A stretch of 64,000 nt of DNA from Sphingorhabdus contaminans (GCF_007280415.1 NZ_VKKU01000002.1:1219501-1283500), one strand, 5' to 3'; shown: positions 27,552 through 37,694, numbered from the stretch's first letter. Notes: generated from the letters alone by a model not told the origin. A program made the numbers and translations.

Positions 27552-27863
27552 ATGGCTGAGGGGGCTACGCTTCGCGTTGCCTTAATCGTCTGGATAGCGG
27601 CATTTTCTGTCGCTTCAGCACCTGTCGCTGCGCAAGTTGCGCCGCCGCCAGTCTCTGTTCCTGAAGATCCGGACCAGCAGATTAAATGCAAGAAATTTGC
27701 GGCCGTCGGTTCGATAATCCGCAAAATCAAGGTCTGCAAAACCCTTGCGGAATGGCGGCGCGCGCAACAGGCGGGAAATGACGCTGCGCGTGCAATTGTC
27801 GGCGAGAATGTCTGTTCGGGCGGCGAATGCCGGGGATATGAACCTCCGGATGCGCCGCCCTGA
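27552..27863 (+). CDS. Small secreted four-cysteine protein, paralogue 2
   Basis: A 103-residue precursor: signal peptide (VALIVWIAAFSVASAPVAAQ), a Pro-rich spacer (VAPPPVSVPE), then the same core as its neighbour: DPDQQIKCKKF...VGS, KIKVCKTLAEWRRAQ, GNDAARAI, NVCSGGECRG. Cysteines are at 46, 62, 88 and 93. The intervals are 16, 26 and 5, against 16, 27 and 5 in paralogue 1. The C-terminus GYEPPDAPP has the only Tyr of the mature part. It is almost certainly co-transcribed with paralogue 1 and ends 20 bases from the convergent clpB stop. Confidence 0.78.
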   Translation: MAEGATLRVALIVWIAAFSVASAPVAAQVAPPPVSVPEDPDQQIKCKKFAAVGSIIRKIKVCKTLAEWRRAQQAGNDAARAIVGENVCSGGECRGYEPPDAPP

Positions 27864-27883
27864 TAGAATGTCGCCAGCGCGAA

Positions 27884-30460
27884 TTAGACCGTCAGCACCA
27901 GCGCTCCGTCGCCTTCATCCACCGTCACGGTTGCACCGTCCGGAATGTCGCCGCGTAACAGCTTGTCCGCAAGCGGGTCTTGCAAATAACGCTGGATTGC
28001 GCGCTTTAACGGGCGCGCGCCATAGACGGGATCATATCCGACCCGTCCCAACCAGGCTTTGGCTTTCCCGGTCAAGGCCAGTTCGATTTTCCGATCCTTC
28101 AACAGCTTCTGCACCCGTTTGACCTGTATATCGACAATCGGCGCCATATGTTCGGCGGCGAGACGATGGAACAGGATGATTTCGTCCAACCGGTTTAGAA
28201 ACTCCGGCCGGAAGTGGCTCCGGACAATTTCCATAACCTGGGGCTCAACATCTTTCACATCCTGGCCGTCCTCAAGACCTGCCAGATACTGGCTGCCCAG
28301 ATTTGAAGTCAGAATGATGAGCGTGTTCGAAAAATCAACAGTGCGTCCTTGTCCATCGGTCAGCCGGCCATCGTCGAGCACCTGCAACAGGATGTTGAAT
28401 ACATCGCCATGGGCTTTTTCGACCTCGTCAAACAGCACCACCTGATAAGGCCGACGCCGTACGGCCTCGGTCAAAACGCCGCCTTCTTCATAACCGACAT
28501 AGCCGGGAGGCGCGCCAACCAGGCGCGACACACTGTGCTTTTCCATGAATTCTGACATGTCGATGCGAACCATCGCATTGTCGTCATCAAATAAAAATCC
28601 GGCAAGGGCCTTGGTCAATTCTGTCTTGCCCACACCCGTCGGCCCCAGGAACAGGAAGGATCCCAAGGGACGGTTCGGGTCCTGCAAGCCGGCACGACTG
28701 CGGCGCACCGCTTTCGATACAGCTTCGACCGCGTCCTTCTGACCGATCACCCGGCTTCCGATTATCTCTTCCATCTTGAGCAGCTTGTCTCGCTCGCCTT
28801 CCAACATTTTGTCGACAGGAATACCCGTCCAACGGCTGACGACGCTGGCAATATCCTGCGAGGTGACTTCTTCGCGCAGCATGGCATTTCCTGCGGCTGC
28901 CTCTGCCTCTTCAAGCTGCTTTTCAAGGCCCGGAATGGTGCCATATTGCAGTTCGCCCGCTTTGGCGAGATCCCCGCCACGCTGCGCCTGCTCCAGCTCG
29001 ATGCGCGCGGCATCAAGCTGCTCCTTGATTTTGGCTTCGGCTGAAATCTTCTCTTTTTCCGCTTGCCAGCGTTGCGTTAATCCGGTGGATTGCTGCTCCA
29101 GATTGGCTAGCTCGTTTTCAAGCGCTGCCAGCCGGTCTTTCGATGCGTCGTCGCTTTCCTTTTTCAGCGCCTCGCGCTCGATCTGCAACTGCATGATCCG
29201 GCGATCGAGATTTTCGATTTCTTCGGGCTTGGATTCCACCTCCATCCGCAAACGGGATGCAGCCTCATCCATCAGGTCGATTGCCTTGTCGGGCAAAAAG
29301 CGATCGGAAATATAGCGGTGCGACAGGGTCGCAGCACTGACAAGAGCGCCATCGGTAATTCTTACGCCATGGTGCAGTTCATATTTTTCCTTGAGCCCGC
29401 GCAGTATCGAGATCGTGTCTTCAACCGTCGGTTCGCCGACAAACACCGGTTGAAACCGGCGCTGCAGCGCAGGGTCTTTTTCGACATGCTTTTGGTATTC
29501 ATCAAGAGTGGTGGCGCCAATGCAATGCAGTTCGCCCCGCGCCAGGGCGGGTTTGATCAGATTGGCGGCATCCATTGCACCTTCGCCTTTGCCTGCCCCG
29601 ACCAGAGTGTGCATTTCGTCGATGAACAGAATGATGTCGCCTTCTGCCTGCTTCACCTCGTCCAGCACACCTTTCAGCCGCTCCTCAAATTCGCCGCGAT
29701 ATTTTGCGCCGGCGATCAGCGAGCCCATATCGAGCGAGAGCAGTTTGCGGTGTTTCAGACTGTCGGGAACATCGCCATTGGCAATGCGCAGGGCCAGTCC
29801 TTCGGCGATGGCCGTTTTGCCAACGCCGGGTTCGCCGATCAGAACAGGATTGTTCTTGGTACGGCGGGCCAAGATCTGGATCGTGCGACGGATTTCTTCG
29901 TCGCGGCCGATTACAGGATCGAGCTTGCCTGCACGGGCAACCTCGGTCAGGTCGCGTGCGAATTTCTTGAGCGCGTCATAGCGGTCTTCCGCCCCGGCGG
30001 TGTCGGCTGTGCGACCACCGCGCAATTCATTGATGGCACCGTTCAGACCTTCGGCATTTACGCCTGCAGCTGCAAGCGCCTTGCCCGCCGTGGTCGTAGT
30101 CGCGAGCGTCAGTGCGAGCAGAAGGCGTTCAACGGTTACAAAACTGTCGCCAGCCTTCTGCGCAATCTGTTCGGCAGAATCCAGCACGCGAACGGCATCA
30201 TTATCCAGACCCGGCGTCTGTTGTGCGCCCCCGCCCGACACAGCAGGCACTTTTGCCAAAGCCGCATCTGTTTCACGCAGCGCCGTGGCGGCGTCACCGC
30301 CCGCCGCCTTGATGAGGCCGGACGCCATGCCCTGCTCATCCTCCAGAAGCGCCTTGAGCAAATGCTCCGGACTGATCCGCTGGTGGCTCATGCGGATGGC
30401 TACAGTTTGTGCGCTCTGCAGGAAGCCTTTGGCGCGGTCGGTAAATTTTTCGAGATTCAT
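27884..30460 (-). CDS. clpB: ClpB protein disaggregase
   Basis: ClpB, 858 residues, the heat-shock AAA+ disaggregase that works with DnaK. An N-terminal Clp domain (repeats in [25 protein letters not shown]) is followed by the first AAA module (Walker A GEPGVGKT at about 206, [13 protein letters not shown]). Next are the coiled-coil middle domain (about 400-530) that sets ClpB apart from ClpA/ClpC, and the second AAA module ([15 protein letters not shown] at about 605). The C-terminal small domain is present. There is no ClpP-binding loop. GAGGGC precedes the ATG. Confidence 0.98.
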   Translation of the reverse strand: MNLEKFTDRAKGFLQSAQTVAIRMSHQRISPEHLLKALLEDEQGMASGLIKAAGGDAATALRETDAALAKVPAVSGGGAQQTPGLDNDAVRVLDSAEQIAQKAGDSFVTVERLLLALTLATTTTAGKALAAAGVNAEGLNGAINELRGGRTADTAGAEDRYDALKKFARDLTEVARAGKLDPVIGRDEEIRRTIQILARRTKNNPVLIGEPGVGKTAIAEGLALRIANGDVPDSLKHRKLLSLDMGSLIAGAKYRGEFEERLKGVLDEVKQAEGDIILFIDEMHTLVGAGKGEGAMDAANLIKPALARGELHCIGATTLDEYQKHVEKDPALQRRFQPVFVGEPTVEDTISILRGLKEKYELHHGVRITDGALVSAATLSHRYISDRFLPDKAIDLMDEAASRLRMEVESKPEEIENLDRRIMQLQIEREALKKESDDASKDRLAALENELANLEQQSTGLTQRWQAEKEKISAEAKIKEQLDAARIELEQAQRGGDLAKAGELQYGTIPGLEKQLEEAEAAAGNAMLREEVTSQDIASVVSRWTGIPVDKMLEGERDKLLKMEEIIGSRVIGQKDAVEAVSKAVRRSRAGLQDPNRPLGSFLFLGPTGVGKTELTKALAGFLFDDDNAMVRIDMSEFMEKHSVSRLVGAPPGYVGYEEGGVLTEAVRRRPYQVVLFDEVEKAHGDVFNILLQVLDDGRLTDGQGRTVDFSNTLIILTSNLGSQYLAGLEDGQDVKDVEPQVMEIVRSHFRPEFLNRLDEIILFHRLAAEHMAPIVDIQVKRVQKLLKDRKIELALTGKAKAWLGRVGYDPVYGARPLKRAIQRYLQDPLADKLLRGDIPDGATVTVDEGDGALVLTV

Positions 30461-30521
30461 GCCCTCAATCCATCTTTGTCAGTTGCTTCCCCACTACTGA
30501 TTTAGGAAGCGCTCACCAAAG

Positions 30522-30549
30522 ATGTAATGTTGCATTTTTGCCACACAAG
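30522..30549 (-). promoter_or_regulatory. Possible RpoH (sigma-32) promoter of clpB
   Basis: On the minus strand CTTG (30549-30546) is followed, 17 bases later, by ATTACAT (30528-30522). This resembles the alphaproteobacterial heat-shock promoter pattern (CTTG, 17-18 bases, C-rich/AT-rich -10). It lies about 60 bases before the clpB ATG. Only the spacing and the -35 core are convincing; the -10 is a loose match. Confidence 0.35.
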
Positions 30550-30563
30550 ATGCGCGGGCGATT

Positions 30564-32132
30564 TTATTCCGATCGCCAGTTGCGCGCCATTTCGTCGAGC
30601 AGACGCACGCCCCAACCCGATGCACCCTTGGGATTAACGGGCCCGCCCTTGTCGGACCAGTTCACACCAGCAATATCCAGATGCGCCCAAGGCGTTTCCT
30701 TGTTCACAAAAAAGCCTATGAAGGTGGCACCCAATCCCGCACCGGGACCACCGCCTTCGACAACATTTTTGATGTCGGCAATCTCGGATTTCATGTCCTC
30801 GACATAATTTTTATGCAGCGGCATCCGCCAGATTTCTTCGCCTGTGGCGCTTCCGGCTTTGCTCAAGCTTGCAGCCAGCTTTTCGTCCCGGCTGAACAGG
30901 CCCGCATATTCGTCGCTGAGGGCGCCAACAATTGCGCCGGTTAAGGTAGCCATGTTGACCAATCCGGCAGGTTTCCGCGTGGTCAGAACATATTCATTCG
31001 CGTCAGCAAGCACCAGACGACCTTCGGCATCGGTGTTCAAAATCTCGATTGTCTTGCCGCTCATCGTACGAACGACGTCACCCGGACGCGTGGCATTCCC
31101 GTCGGGCATATTTTCTGCCAACGCGGCAACGCCGATAACGTTGACCGGGGCTTTTGATTTCGCAAGCGAAAGCACAGCCCCCATGATGTTGGCGGCGCCG
31201 GACATGTCGGCCTTCATCGCCCACATCCCTGCGCCGGGCTTCAGCGAGACCCCGCCGGAATCAAAAGTGATGCCCTTGCCCACGAGAGCCAATGGCGCTT
31301 GCGTGCCTGCGCCATTATATTCGACAAGCAGCAGTCGCGACGGGCGGCGTGAGCCTTGGCCAACGCCGACAAGCGAGCCCATTCCCAGCTTGCGCATGGC
31401 GGCTTCATCCAGCACTTCAAACTTTACATTGGCCGTTGTTCCAAACGCAGTGCGCACACGATCAACAAAGGTTTCCGGATAGATGACATTTGCAGGTTCG
31501 GTGGCCAGATCCCGTGCCAGGGCAACGCCTTCGGCCAGATGGGCATGGCGCGACTTCCAAAGGGCTTCAGCGGCAGCCGGTTCAGCGCTGATCACCGTGA
31601 CGGGTTGGGAAGGTGGCGCTTTTTTGTCGACCGTTTTGTACCGGTCGAAACGGTATTGGCCCAAGGCAAAGCCAAGTGCCGCCGCCGCTGCCTCGTCTTG
31701 CGTCAGATTTCCTGCAAGGGCGACAGGCTGCGCCTCGTCCTTTAACTCCTGTGCAGCTTTACCTGCCGCATCACGCACATTATTTGCGCGGTCGCCTTCC
31801 TCGCCCGTGCCTGTCAGCACTATTCGGGCGTAGCCGCCGATGCCCCGTAACGAGAGCGTGCTTCCTGCCTTGCCTTCATATTTCGCCGCCGCGATGGCCG
31901 CGTCGATCATCTTCGCCGTTGCGACATCGACCGTATTTGCCGGTAAGGACGCATTGCGCATCGGAATAACCAGAACGCCGTTCGTCGGAACTGTTCCTGA
32001 AAACCCGATCGGACGGCCCGCCGAGTTGGCAACTGTTGCAGGCGCAATTCCGGAACCCGCACCCACATTCTGGGCGAGGGCAGGCGAAACAATCGCAGTG
32101 GCAAGGGCGAGGGCGATAAGGGGGCGGCGCAT
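30564..32132 (-). CDS. Leucyl aminopeptidase (M17), exported
   Basis: A 522-residue M17 aminopeptidase that removes N-terminal residues from peptides using two metal ions. Active-site segments are VGKGITFDSGGVSLKPGAGMWAMKADM and EILNTDAEGRLVLADA (NTDAEGRL signature). Unlike cytoplasmic PepA, it starts with a signal peptide (RRPLIALALATAIVSPALAQ), suggesting a periplasmic peptide-scavenging role. The frame extends 134 codons upstream, into the divergent gene; ATG 32132 with GGAAAG upstream is preferred. It diverges from the penicillin-acylase-like gene across 93 bases. Confidence 0.94.
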   Translation of the reverse strand: MRRPLIALALATAIVSPALAQNVGAGSGIAPATVANSAGRPIGFSGTVPTNGVLVIPMRNASLPANTVDVATAKMIDAAIAAAKYEGKAGSTLSLRGIGGYARIVLTGTGEEGDRANNVRDAAGKAAQELKDEAQPVALAGNLTQDEAAAAALGFALGQYRFDRYKTVDKKAPPSQPVTVISAEPAAAEALWKSRHAHLAEGVALARDLATEPANVIYPETFVDRVRTAFGTTANVKFEVLDEAAMRKLGMGSLVGVGQGSRRPSRLLLVEYNGAGTQAPLALVGKGITFDSGGVSLKPGAGMWAMKADMSGAANIMGAVLSLAKSKAPVNVIGVAALAENMPDGNATRPGDVVRTMSGKTIEILNTDAEGRLVLADANEYVLTTRKPAGLVNMATLTGAIVGALSDEYAGLFSRDEKLAASLSKAGSATGEEIWRMPLHKNYVEDMKSEIADIKNVVEGGGPGAGLGATFIGFFVNKETPWAHLDIAGVNWSDKGGPVNPKGASGWGVRLLDEMARNWRSE

Positions 32133-32225
32133 GGGGGGACTTTCCTTTCCTTCAAACTTGGTTATGCCTCCCTCTATTAAGCGAACGGACCGATGATACA
32201 AGGTCACATCGCACGGGAGAGTGGA

Positions 32226-34337
32226 ATGCGGAAATTTTTGTGGGCGCTGCTGGCGCTGGTAGGGGTAATTGCGGTTGCAGGTCTGGTCTGGGAACCGCTG
32301 GTTGCAACAGAATATACCGCCCCTGCGTCTCGCAAATATGATGTTGAAATCGCACGTGATTCGTTCGGCGTCCCGCATGTTAACGGCAAAACAGATGCCG
32401 ACGCCGCCTATGGTCTTGCCTATGCCCATGCAGAGGATGACTTTGCAACCATTGAAGAGGTCGTCGCCATGACACGGGGGCGCTATGGCGCTATCGCTGG
32501 CTCGGATGGTGCCAAAGTTGATTTTGTTTTCCATCTGCTGGGCGCCCGTGAAACGGCCGATCGCCGTTATCTCGAATTATCACCGCAGGTACGCGCCGTA
32601 GCCGAAGCCTATGCCGCAGGCCTGAACCATTATGCCGACAAACATCCGCAAGAAGTACGTCTTTCGAAACTGTTTCCGGTAACCGGTAAGGATATTGTCA
32701 CAGGATTTGTTCTGCGGGCGCCCTTTTTCTATGGTCTCGACAGCACCATCGGCGCGCTGGCGGAAGGGAAACCTCAGCCCAAGGAAAGCGCGGCGCGAAT
32801 GACCCCGATAGGACGGGATCCGGAAATGAACGGCTCCAACGCCTTTGCCATTGCGCCGAAACGTATGGCGGACGGCAAGACGTGGCTGATTTCCAATTCG
32901 CACCAACCCTATGAGGGCCAGGTTGCATGGTATGAAGCTGTCACGCATTCGGGCGAAGGGCTCGACATGGCGGGTGCATTGTTCCCGGGGTCGCCTTTTG
33001 TGTTGCTCGGTCATAACCGCAATCTTGGCTGGACCAACACGGTGAACCGGCCCGATCTGATCGACGTGTACAAGCTGGTGCTGAACGAAGCAGGGGACAA
33101 ATACCGCTTTGATGGCAAGTGGCTGGTTCTTGAAACGAAGCGGGTCTGGTTGCCGGTAAAATTTGGTCCCTTTACCCTGCCGGTACCGCAGACAATTTAC
33201 CGGTCGGTCCATGGACCGGTCATCAAGAACAAGCGTGGGGCATTCGCTATCCGCTATGCCGGTATCGACAATGTGAAATTGGTTGAGCAATATTATCGCA
33301 ACACCAAGGCGAAGAATTGGGACGAATGGGCCAAGTCGATGGCAATCGGCGGAATTCCTGCAACCAATTTCATCTATGCCGACAAGTCCGGCCGCGTTGC
33401 ATATATCTACAACGCATTATTTCCCGACCGGAAACCCGGTTTCGATTACACGCGGGAACTGCCTGGCGATACATCGGCGGCATTGTGGAATGGGCCCGTC
33501 GGGTTCGACCGTTATCCCAAGATCGTGGATCCGGCTTCGGGCTTTGTCCAGAATGCCAACAATAACCCGTTCCTGGCAGCAGGACCGGGGTCGGAAATGA
33601 AGCCGTCCGACTATTCACCCTATCTCGGCATCGAATTGGGGATGACGAACCGCGGACTGCGGGCGACCGAATTACTTGCCGCCGACAGTTCGATAACCCC
33701 CGAAGAGCTGTTGGCCATCAAGATGGACAAGGCATATAGCAAGAAAAGCTGGGTCGGTGCTTGGATGGAATCTTTTGCCGCATTGGATGTGAAAGACGAT
33801 CCCGACCTGCTGGAAGCGCAAAAGCTTTTGGCGACATGGGACTGGACAAGCGATGGAAACGGCGCGGCAGACGCGCTTGCAGAGCGGGTTATCCGGTTGG
33901 GCGCACGGCGGAACTGGCGCGGTGAAACCATGCCCGATCCGCGTAAAACCCTTCGTGAAGCGGTTGACGAATTCAAGGATCGTTATGGGCGTATGGACCC
34001 GCCACTGGCAGAGGTCCAGCGTTTGCGGCGTGGCAAGGTAGACATGCCCATGTTAGGTGGCACCGATACATTGCGTGCCACAACCATGTGGGATGCCGAG
34101 CAGGCGGACAAGAAAATGCGTGTCCGGCACGGTGACAGCTTCATCATGCTCATCCGCTGGGACAAGGCTGGTACGGTTAATTCCGAGTCCATCCAGCCTT
34201 ATGGTGCAGCAACCACAAGACCGGAATCGCTTCACTATACCGATCAGATGAAGCTTTTCGTGGCGGGGAAATATAAGCCTGTGCATTTTGAATGGGCCGA
34301 CGCGGTCAAGGCATCGAAACGCCGTTATCGCCCCTAA
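32226..34337 (+). CDS. Penicillin acylase family (Ntn-hydrolase) protein
   Basis: A 703-residue precursor of an N-terminal-nucleophile amidohydrolase. Family members cleave acyl groups from penicillins, acyl-homoserine lactones or other N-acyl amides; the substrate here is unknown. An N-terminal hydrophobic signal/anchor (FLWALLALVGVIAVAGLVW) is followed by the alpha-chain segment RDSFGVPHVNGKTDADAAYGLAYAHAEDDF. The autocleavage site is in NGSNAFAIAPKR, giving Ser204 as nucleophile. FPGSPFVLLGHNRNLGWTNTVN is also typical. ATG 32226 has GGAG about 7 bases upstream, and the upstream frame (32193) is not preferred. Periplasmic location is likely. Confidence 0.93.
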   Translation: MRKFLWALLALVGVIAVAGLVWEPLVATEYTAPASRKYDVEIARDSFGVPHVNGKTDADAAYGLAYAHAEDDFATIEEVVAMTRGRYGAIAGSDGAKVDFVFHLLGARETADRRYLELSPQVRAVAEAYAAGLNHYADKHPQEVRLSKLFPVTGKDIVTGFVLRAPFFYGLDSTIGALAEGKPQPKESAARMTPIGRDPEMNGSNAFAIAPKRMADGKTWLISNSHQPYEGQVAWYEAVTHSGEGLDMAGALFPGSPFVLLGHNRNLGWTNTVNRPDLIDVYKLVLNEAGDKYRFDGKWLVLETKRVWLPVKFGPFTLPVPQTIYRSVHGPVIKNKRGAFAIRYAGIDNVKLVEQYYRNTKAKNWDEWAKSMAIGGIPATNFIYADKSGRVAYIYNALFPDRKPGFDYTRELPGDTSAALWNGPVGFDRYPKIVDPASGFVQNANNNPFLAAGPGSEMKPSDYSPYLGIELGMTNRGLRATELLAADSSITPEELLAIKMDKAYSKKSWVGAWMESFAALDVKDDPDLLEAQKLLATWDWTSDGNGAADALAERVIRLGARRNWRGETMPDPRKTLREAVDEFKDRYGRMDPPLAEVQRLRRGKVDMPMLGGTDTLRATTMWDAEQADKKMRVRHGDSFIMLIRWDKAGTVNSESIQPYGAATTRPESLHYTDQMKLFVAGKYKPVHFEWADAVKASKRRYRP

Positions 34338-34429
34338 ATGCCGTTTGTCGAAATATTGGGCCGGTAACATTGTGTTTGGCCGCGCCGACGCTATCTTTCG
34401 GCACAATTTTAAAGCCTTGGGAGCATATA

Positions 34430-37309
34430 ATGGTTCGTAACGTCACACTCGCGCTCATGTTGTCCGGAAGTGCACTTGTTTCAGCTGCACCCGCATTGGC
34501 ACAGGAGCCCGCCCCTGTTTCCAAACTGGTCGAGGCGGTGAATATTCCGCATGAGAAATTCACCCTTCCCAACGGTTTGACCGTGCTGGTGCATGAAGAT
34601 CGCAAGGCGCCTGTTGTCGCCGTGTCTATCTGGTACGGCGTGGGTTCGAAGAACGAGCCGAAGGGTAAGACAGGTTATGCCCATTTGTTCGAACATATCA
34701 TGTTCAACGGCAGCGAAAACGCACCCGGTGATTATTTCGAATATACCAAGAAGATTGGCGCGACTGATCTGAATGGAACGACCTGGCTGGATCGGACCAA
34801 CTATTTCCAGACAGTTCCAACGACCGCGCTGGAATCGGCCCTGTTTCTGGAAAGCGACCGGATGGGCTATCTGCTGAATGGCCTGACCAAAGAAAAGCTA
34901 GATAACCAGATCGGCGTTGTTTCCAATGAAAAGCGGCAGGGGGATAACCAGCCTTTTGGACTTGTCGATTATAAGCGTTCCGAAACACTATTCCCGGTCG
35001 GCCACCCTTATCATCACGACACCATTGGCAGCCTCGAAGATCTGGCGGCCGCGTCGCTGGATGACATGAAGCTGTGGTTCACAGACCATTATGGCCCGAA
35101 CAATGCGGTGCTTGTTCTTGCAGGCGACATCAATGCGGCGCAGGCAAAGCCGCTGGTTGAGAAATGGTTCGGCAGCATCAAGCGTGGCAAAGATGTTCCC
35201 CCGGTGAATGCCCCGATCCCTACTCTTGAAAAGCCCATCAAGATTACGATGAAGGACAAGATTCCCTCAACACGCATTTACCGCAACTGGGTTGTCCCGG
35301 GTCTCGCCGATCCGGACGCGAATGCTCTTTATGTCGCAATGTCGGCATTGGGCGGCCTCTCAAGCTCGCGGCTGGACAATATTCTGGTCCGGCAGGAACA
35401 GAGTGCGGTTTCCGTCGCTGCTTATATGCTGCCATTTGTACATGGCAGTCTCGTGAACGTTCAGGTTGATGTGAAGCCTGGCGGAGATGCCGATGCGGTT
35501 GCCAAGCGGCTGGACGAGATCCTGGCCGAATTCATTGCGAAAGGCCCGACCGCCGAAGAGGTGCAGCGTGTTGCGACCAGCACCATTGCCCAACAGATTG
35601 ATGGGCTCGAACAAGTTGGCGGTTTCGGCGGCAAGGCGGTAGCTCTCGCCGAAGGCCAGCTTTATGTTGGCGATTCCAATTTCTACAAAAAAGAATTGCA
35701 GCGTCTGGCCGCGACGAAGCCGGAAACCGTGAAGGCGGCCATGCAAAAATGGCTTACCCGTCCGGTCCTCGAAATTCGTGTCGAACCCGGTGAGCGCGAG
35801 GCTTATCAGGAAGTTGCAGCCGGGTCGGGCATGCGCACCGGCACTTTGACGGCACCTGCATTTTATGCGCCTCCGGGAAGTGATGATCTCGCAGGGACAG
35901 TGGGCACCAGTTTCCAGGACCGGAGTAAATTTCCCGAGCCAACCGGAACGCCCGCACTCGATTTCCCGACAGTAGAAGAAACAACGCTAAAGAACGGCAT
36001 CAAGGTCTTTTTCGCCCGCCGTGCCGCTGTGCCCACCGTGCGCGTCGCGGTGAGCTTTAACGCGGGATATTCGGCCGATCCGGTCGACAAGCGCGGAATC
36101 GCGTCGATGATGTCGACTATGCTGCTGGAAGGGACTAAAACGCTGACCTCCACGCAGATCGCGGAAACGGAGGAAAAGCTCGGCGCGGATGTAAATGTCA
36201 ATTCATCGCTTGATCGCACCGTTGCCAGCCTGCGGGCGGTTAAGCCCAATCTGGCACCGTCGCTCGACCTGTTGGCGGATGTGATCAAAAATCCGGCCTT
36301 TGACGAAAAGGAGCTCGAGCGTGTCCGGGTGCAGCAGCAGACACGCATCAAGGCGGAGAACAATCAGCCGCAGGGGATAGCTATCCGCACCCTGCCGCCC
36401 CTGATCTATGGCAAGGGACATCCTTATGGTGGCCCGCAAACCGGTAGCGGCTATCCCGATACCGTTGCCAAAATCACCAAGGCGGACGTGTCGGCATTCC
36501 ATCAAAGTTGGATCCACCCCGCAAAGGCGGAGATTTTTGTGGTGGGCGATACCAGCCTGAAGGAAATCAAGCCGCTTCTGGAAAAACGTTTTGGCGATTG
36601 GACGCCGGCAGCATCGGCTGCACCGGCGAAAAACTTCACCGCGGCGGTCCCAGCGGCACAGGCGAAAATCCTTCTCGTCGACCGTCCCAATTCGCCGCAA
36701 TCCCTGGTGATGGCCGGCAAGGTACTGGATGCCAAAGGGTCGGATGACCTTTTGACATTGCGCGCTGCCAACGAAATTTTCGGCGGCGATTTCCTGTCCC
36801 GCATCAACATGGATCTGCGCGAAACAAAGGGCTGGTCATATGGAGTCCGTTCACAAGTCAACGGCGCAGAAGATCGGGTGCCGTTCTACATGTTCGCGCC
36901 GGTGCAAACCAACCAGACCGGCCCGTCGATCAAGGTGTTGATGGATCAGCTAAAGGATTTCAACGGGCCCAAGCCTGTGACGCCTGACGAACTGGACAAA
37001 ACCATCAAGGGTAATGTCCTCGAACTACCGGGCAGCTACGAACAGTCCGCGGCTGTCCTTGGCCAGATGCAGGCGGATCGGTTGAACAAGCGTCCGTTCG
37101 ACTATGCCGAGACAATCGCCGCCAAATACACTGCTCTGACGGCAGAGGCGTTGAACAACGAAATGCGTGCCAAGATCGATCCGGCGAAAATCACCTGGTT
37201 GGTGGTAGGCGATGCGGCAAAAGTGAAGCCACAACTTGAAGCACTCGGTTTGCCAATTGAAATGGTCGGCGAAGCTGCTAACACAAGTGCAAGCAACAAC
37301 GCTAAATAA
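34430..37309 (+). CDS. M16 zinc protease, two-domain, exported
   Basis: A 959-residue insulinase-type protease with signal peptide (LALMLSGSALVSAAPALAQ). The N-terminal half carries the inverted zinc motif HLFEH (85-89) in GKTGYAHLFEHIMFNGSEN. The second half (from about residue 510, PTVEETTLKNGIKVFFARR) repeats the fold without the HxxEH, as usual for these proteins. It probably degrades peptides in the periplasm. The start at 34430 has GGGAG upstream; the open frame back to 34292 overlaps the preceding gene and is rejected. Confidence 0.95.
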   Translation: MVRNVTLALMLSGSALVSAAPALAQEPAPVSKLVEAVNIPHEKFTLPNGLTVLVHEDRKAPVVAVSIWYGVGSKNEPKGKTGYAHLFEHIMFNGSENAPGDYFEYTKKIGATDLNGTTWLDRTNYFQTVPTTALESALFLESDRMGYLLNGLTKEKLDNQIGVVSNEKRQGDNQPFGLVDYKRSETLFPVGHPYHHDTIGSLEDLAAASLDDMKLWFTDHYGPNNAVLVLAGDINAAQAKPLVEKWFGSIKRGKDVPPVNAPIPTLEKPIKITMKDKIPSTRIYRNWVVPGLADPDANALYVAMSALGGLSSSRLDNILVRQEQSAVSVAAYMLPFVHGSLVNVQVDVKPGGDADAVAKRLDEILAEFIAKGPTAEEVQRVATSTIAQQIDGLEQVGGFGGKAVALAEGQLYVGDSNFYKKELQRLAATKPETVKAAMQKWLTRPVLEIRVEPGEREAYQEVAAGSGMRTGTLTAPAFYAPPGSDDLAGTVGTSFQDRSKFPEPTGTPALDFPTVEETTLKNGIKVFFARRAAVPTVRVAVSFNAGYSADPVDKRGIASMMSTMLLEGTKTLTSTQIAETEEKLGADVNVNSSLDRTVASLRAVKPNLAPSLDLLADVIKNPAFDEKELERVRVQQQTRIKAENNQPQGIAIRTLPPLIYGKGHPYGGPQTGSGYPDTVAKITKADVSAFHQSWIHPAKAEIFVVGDTSLKEIKPLLEKRFGDWTPAASAAPAKNFTAAVPAAQAKILLVDRPNSPQSLVMAGKVLDAKGSDDLLTLRAANEIFGGDFLSRINMDLRETKGWSYGVRSQVNGAEDRVPFYMFAPVQTNQTGPSIKVLMDQLKDFNGPKPVTPDELDKTIKGNVLELPGSYEQSAAVLGQMQADRLNKRPFDYAETIAAKYTALTAEALNNEMRAKIDPAKITWLVVGDAAKVKPQLEALGLPIEMVGEAANTSASNNAK

Positions 37310-37320
37310 GGAGCAGGATT

Positions 37321-37620
37321 ATGGCATCAGTTGATGGCGATTGGGACGTAACAATCAAAAGCCCGATGGGCGACCAGAAAGCTGTTTTGACCGTCAACAG
37401 CGATGGCGGCAGCTTTTCGGGCAAAATGGCCGGTGGCCTTGGTTCGATGGATATTCCGAGCGGCACCGTTGACGGGAATACGATCAGCTGGTCAATGGAC
37501 ATGACTGTCCCGATGCCCATGAAGCTTGACTGCACCGCAACAGTAGATGGCGATGCCATTTCCGGTGAGGTGAAGGCTGGTGCATTCGGTTCGATGGGCC
37601 TGACCGGAACACGCAAGTAA
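37321..37620 (+). CDS. Small Gly/Ser-rich protein of unknown function
   Basis: A 99-residue protein without signal peptide or hydrophobic helix. Short beta-strand-like repeats carry alternating Gly and Asp (DGDWDVTIKSPMGDQKAVLTV, GGSFSGKMAGGLGSMDIPSG, VDGDAISGEVKAGAFGSMGL), and it ends LTGTRK, suggesting a small beta-barrel or beta-sandwich. A good ribosome site (AAGGAG) precedes it. It starts 11 bases after the M16 protease and is probably co-transcribed. Function unknown. Confidence 0.8.
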   Translation: MASVDGDWDVTIKSPMGDQKAVLTVNSDGGSFSGKMAGGLGSMDIPSGTVDGNTISWSMDMTVPMPMKLDCTATVDGDAISGEVKAGAFGSMGLTGTRK

Positions 37621-37625
37621 ATAGT

Positions 37626-37694
37626 GCGCGGCAGACGCCGCGCTTCATATTGGAACAACAGGCCGTCTTCCCCCAAGGGCAGGCGGCCTTGTTC
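37626..37694 (+). terminator. Two consecutive hairpins after the M16/small-protein genes
   Basis: The first hairpin is GCGCGGC (37626-37632) with GCCGCGC (37637-37643), a perfect 7-bp stem with an AGAC loop. The second pairs GAACAA..GGCCG (37653-37665) with CGGCCTTGTTC (37684-37694), with a 2-base bulge, followed by TATTTG. Together they probably end the 34430-37620 transcript and protect its 3' end. No clean T-run is present. Confidence 0.55.

Noticed and set aside
16161-27863. Genomic island bounded by mobile elements
   Set aside because: No integrase, transposase, direct repeat or disrupted tRNA was found at either edge; the only tRNA is 20 kb away.
29318-30505. 395-codon open frame antisense to clpB
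   Set aside because: clpB motifs on the other strand are complete; the antisense product is compositionally odd.
32133-32534. 134-residue N-terminal extension of the leucyl aminopeptidase
   Set aside because: It is antisense to the penicillin-acylase-like gene, and the internal ATG 32132 begins a clean signal peptide with a ribosome site.
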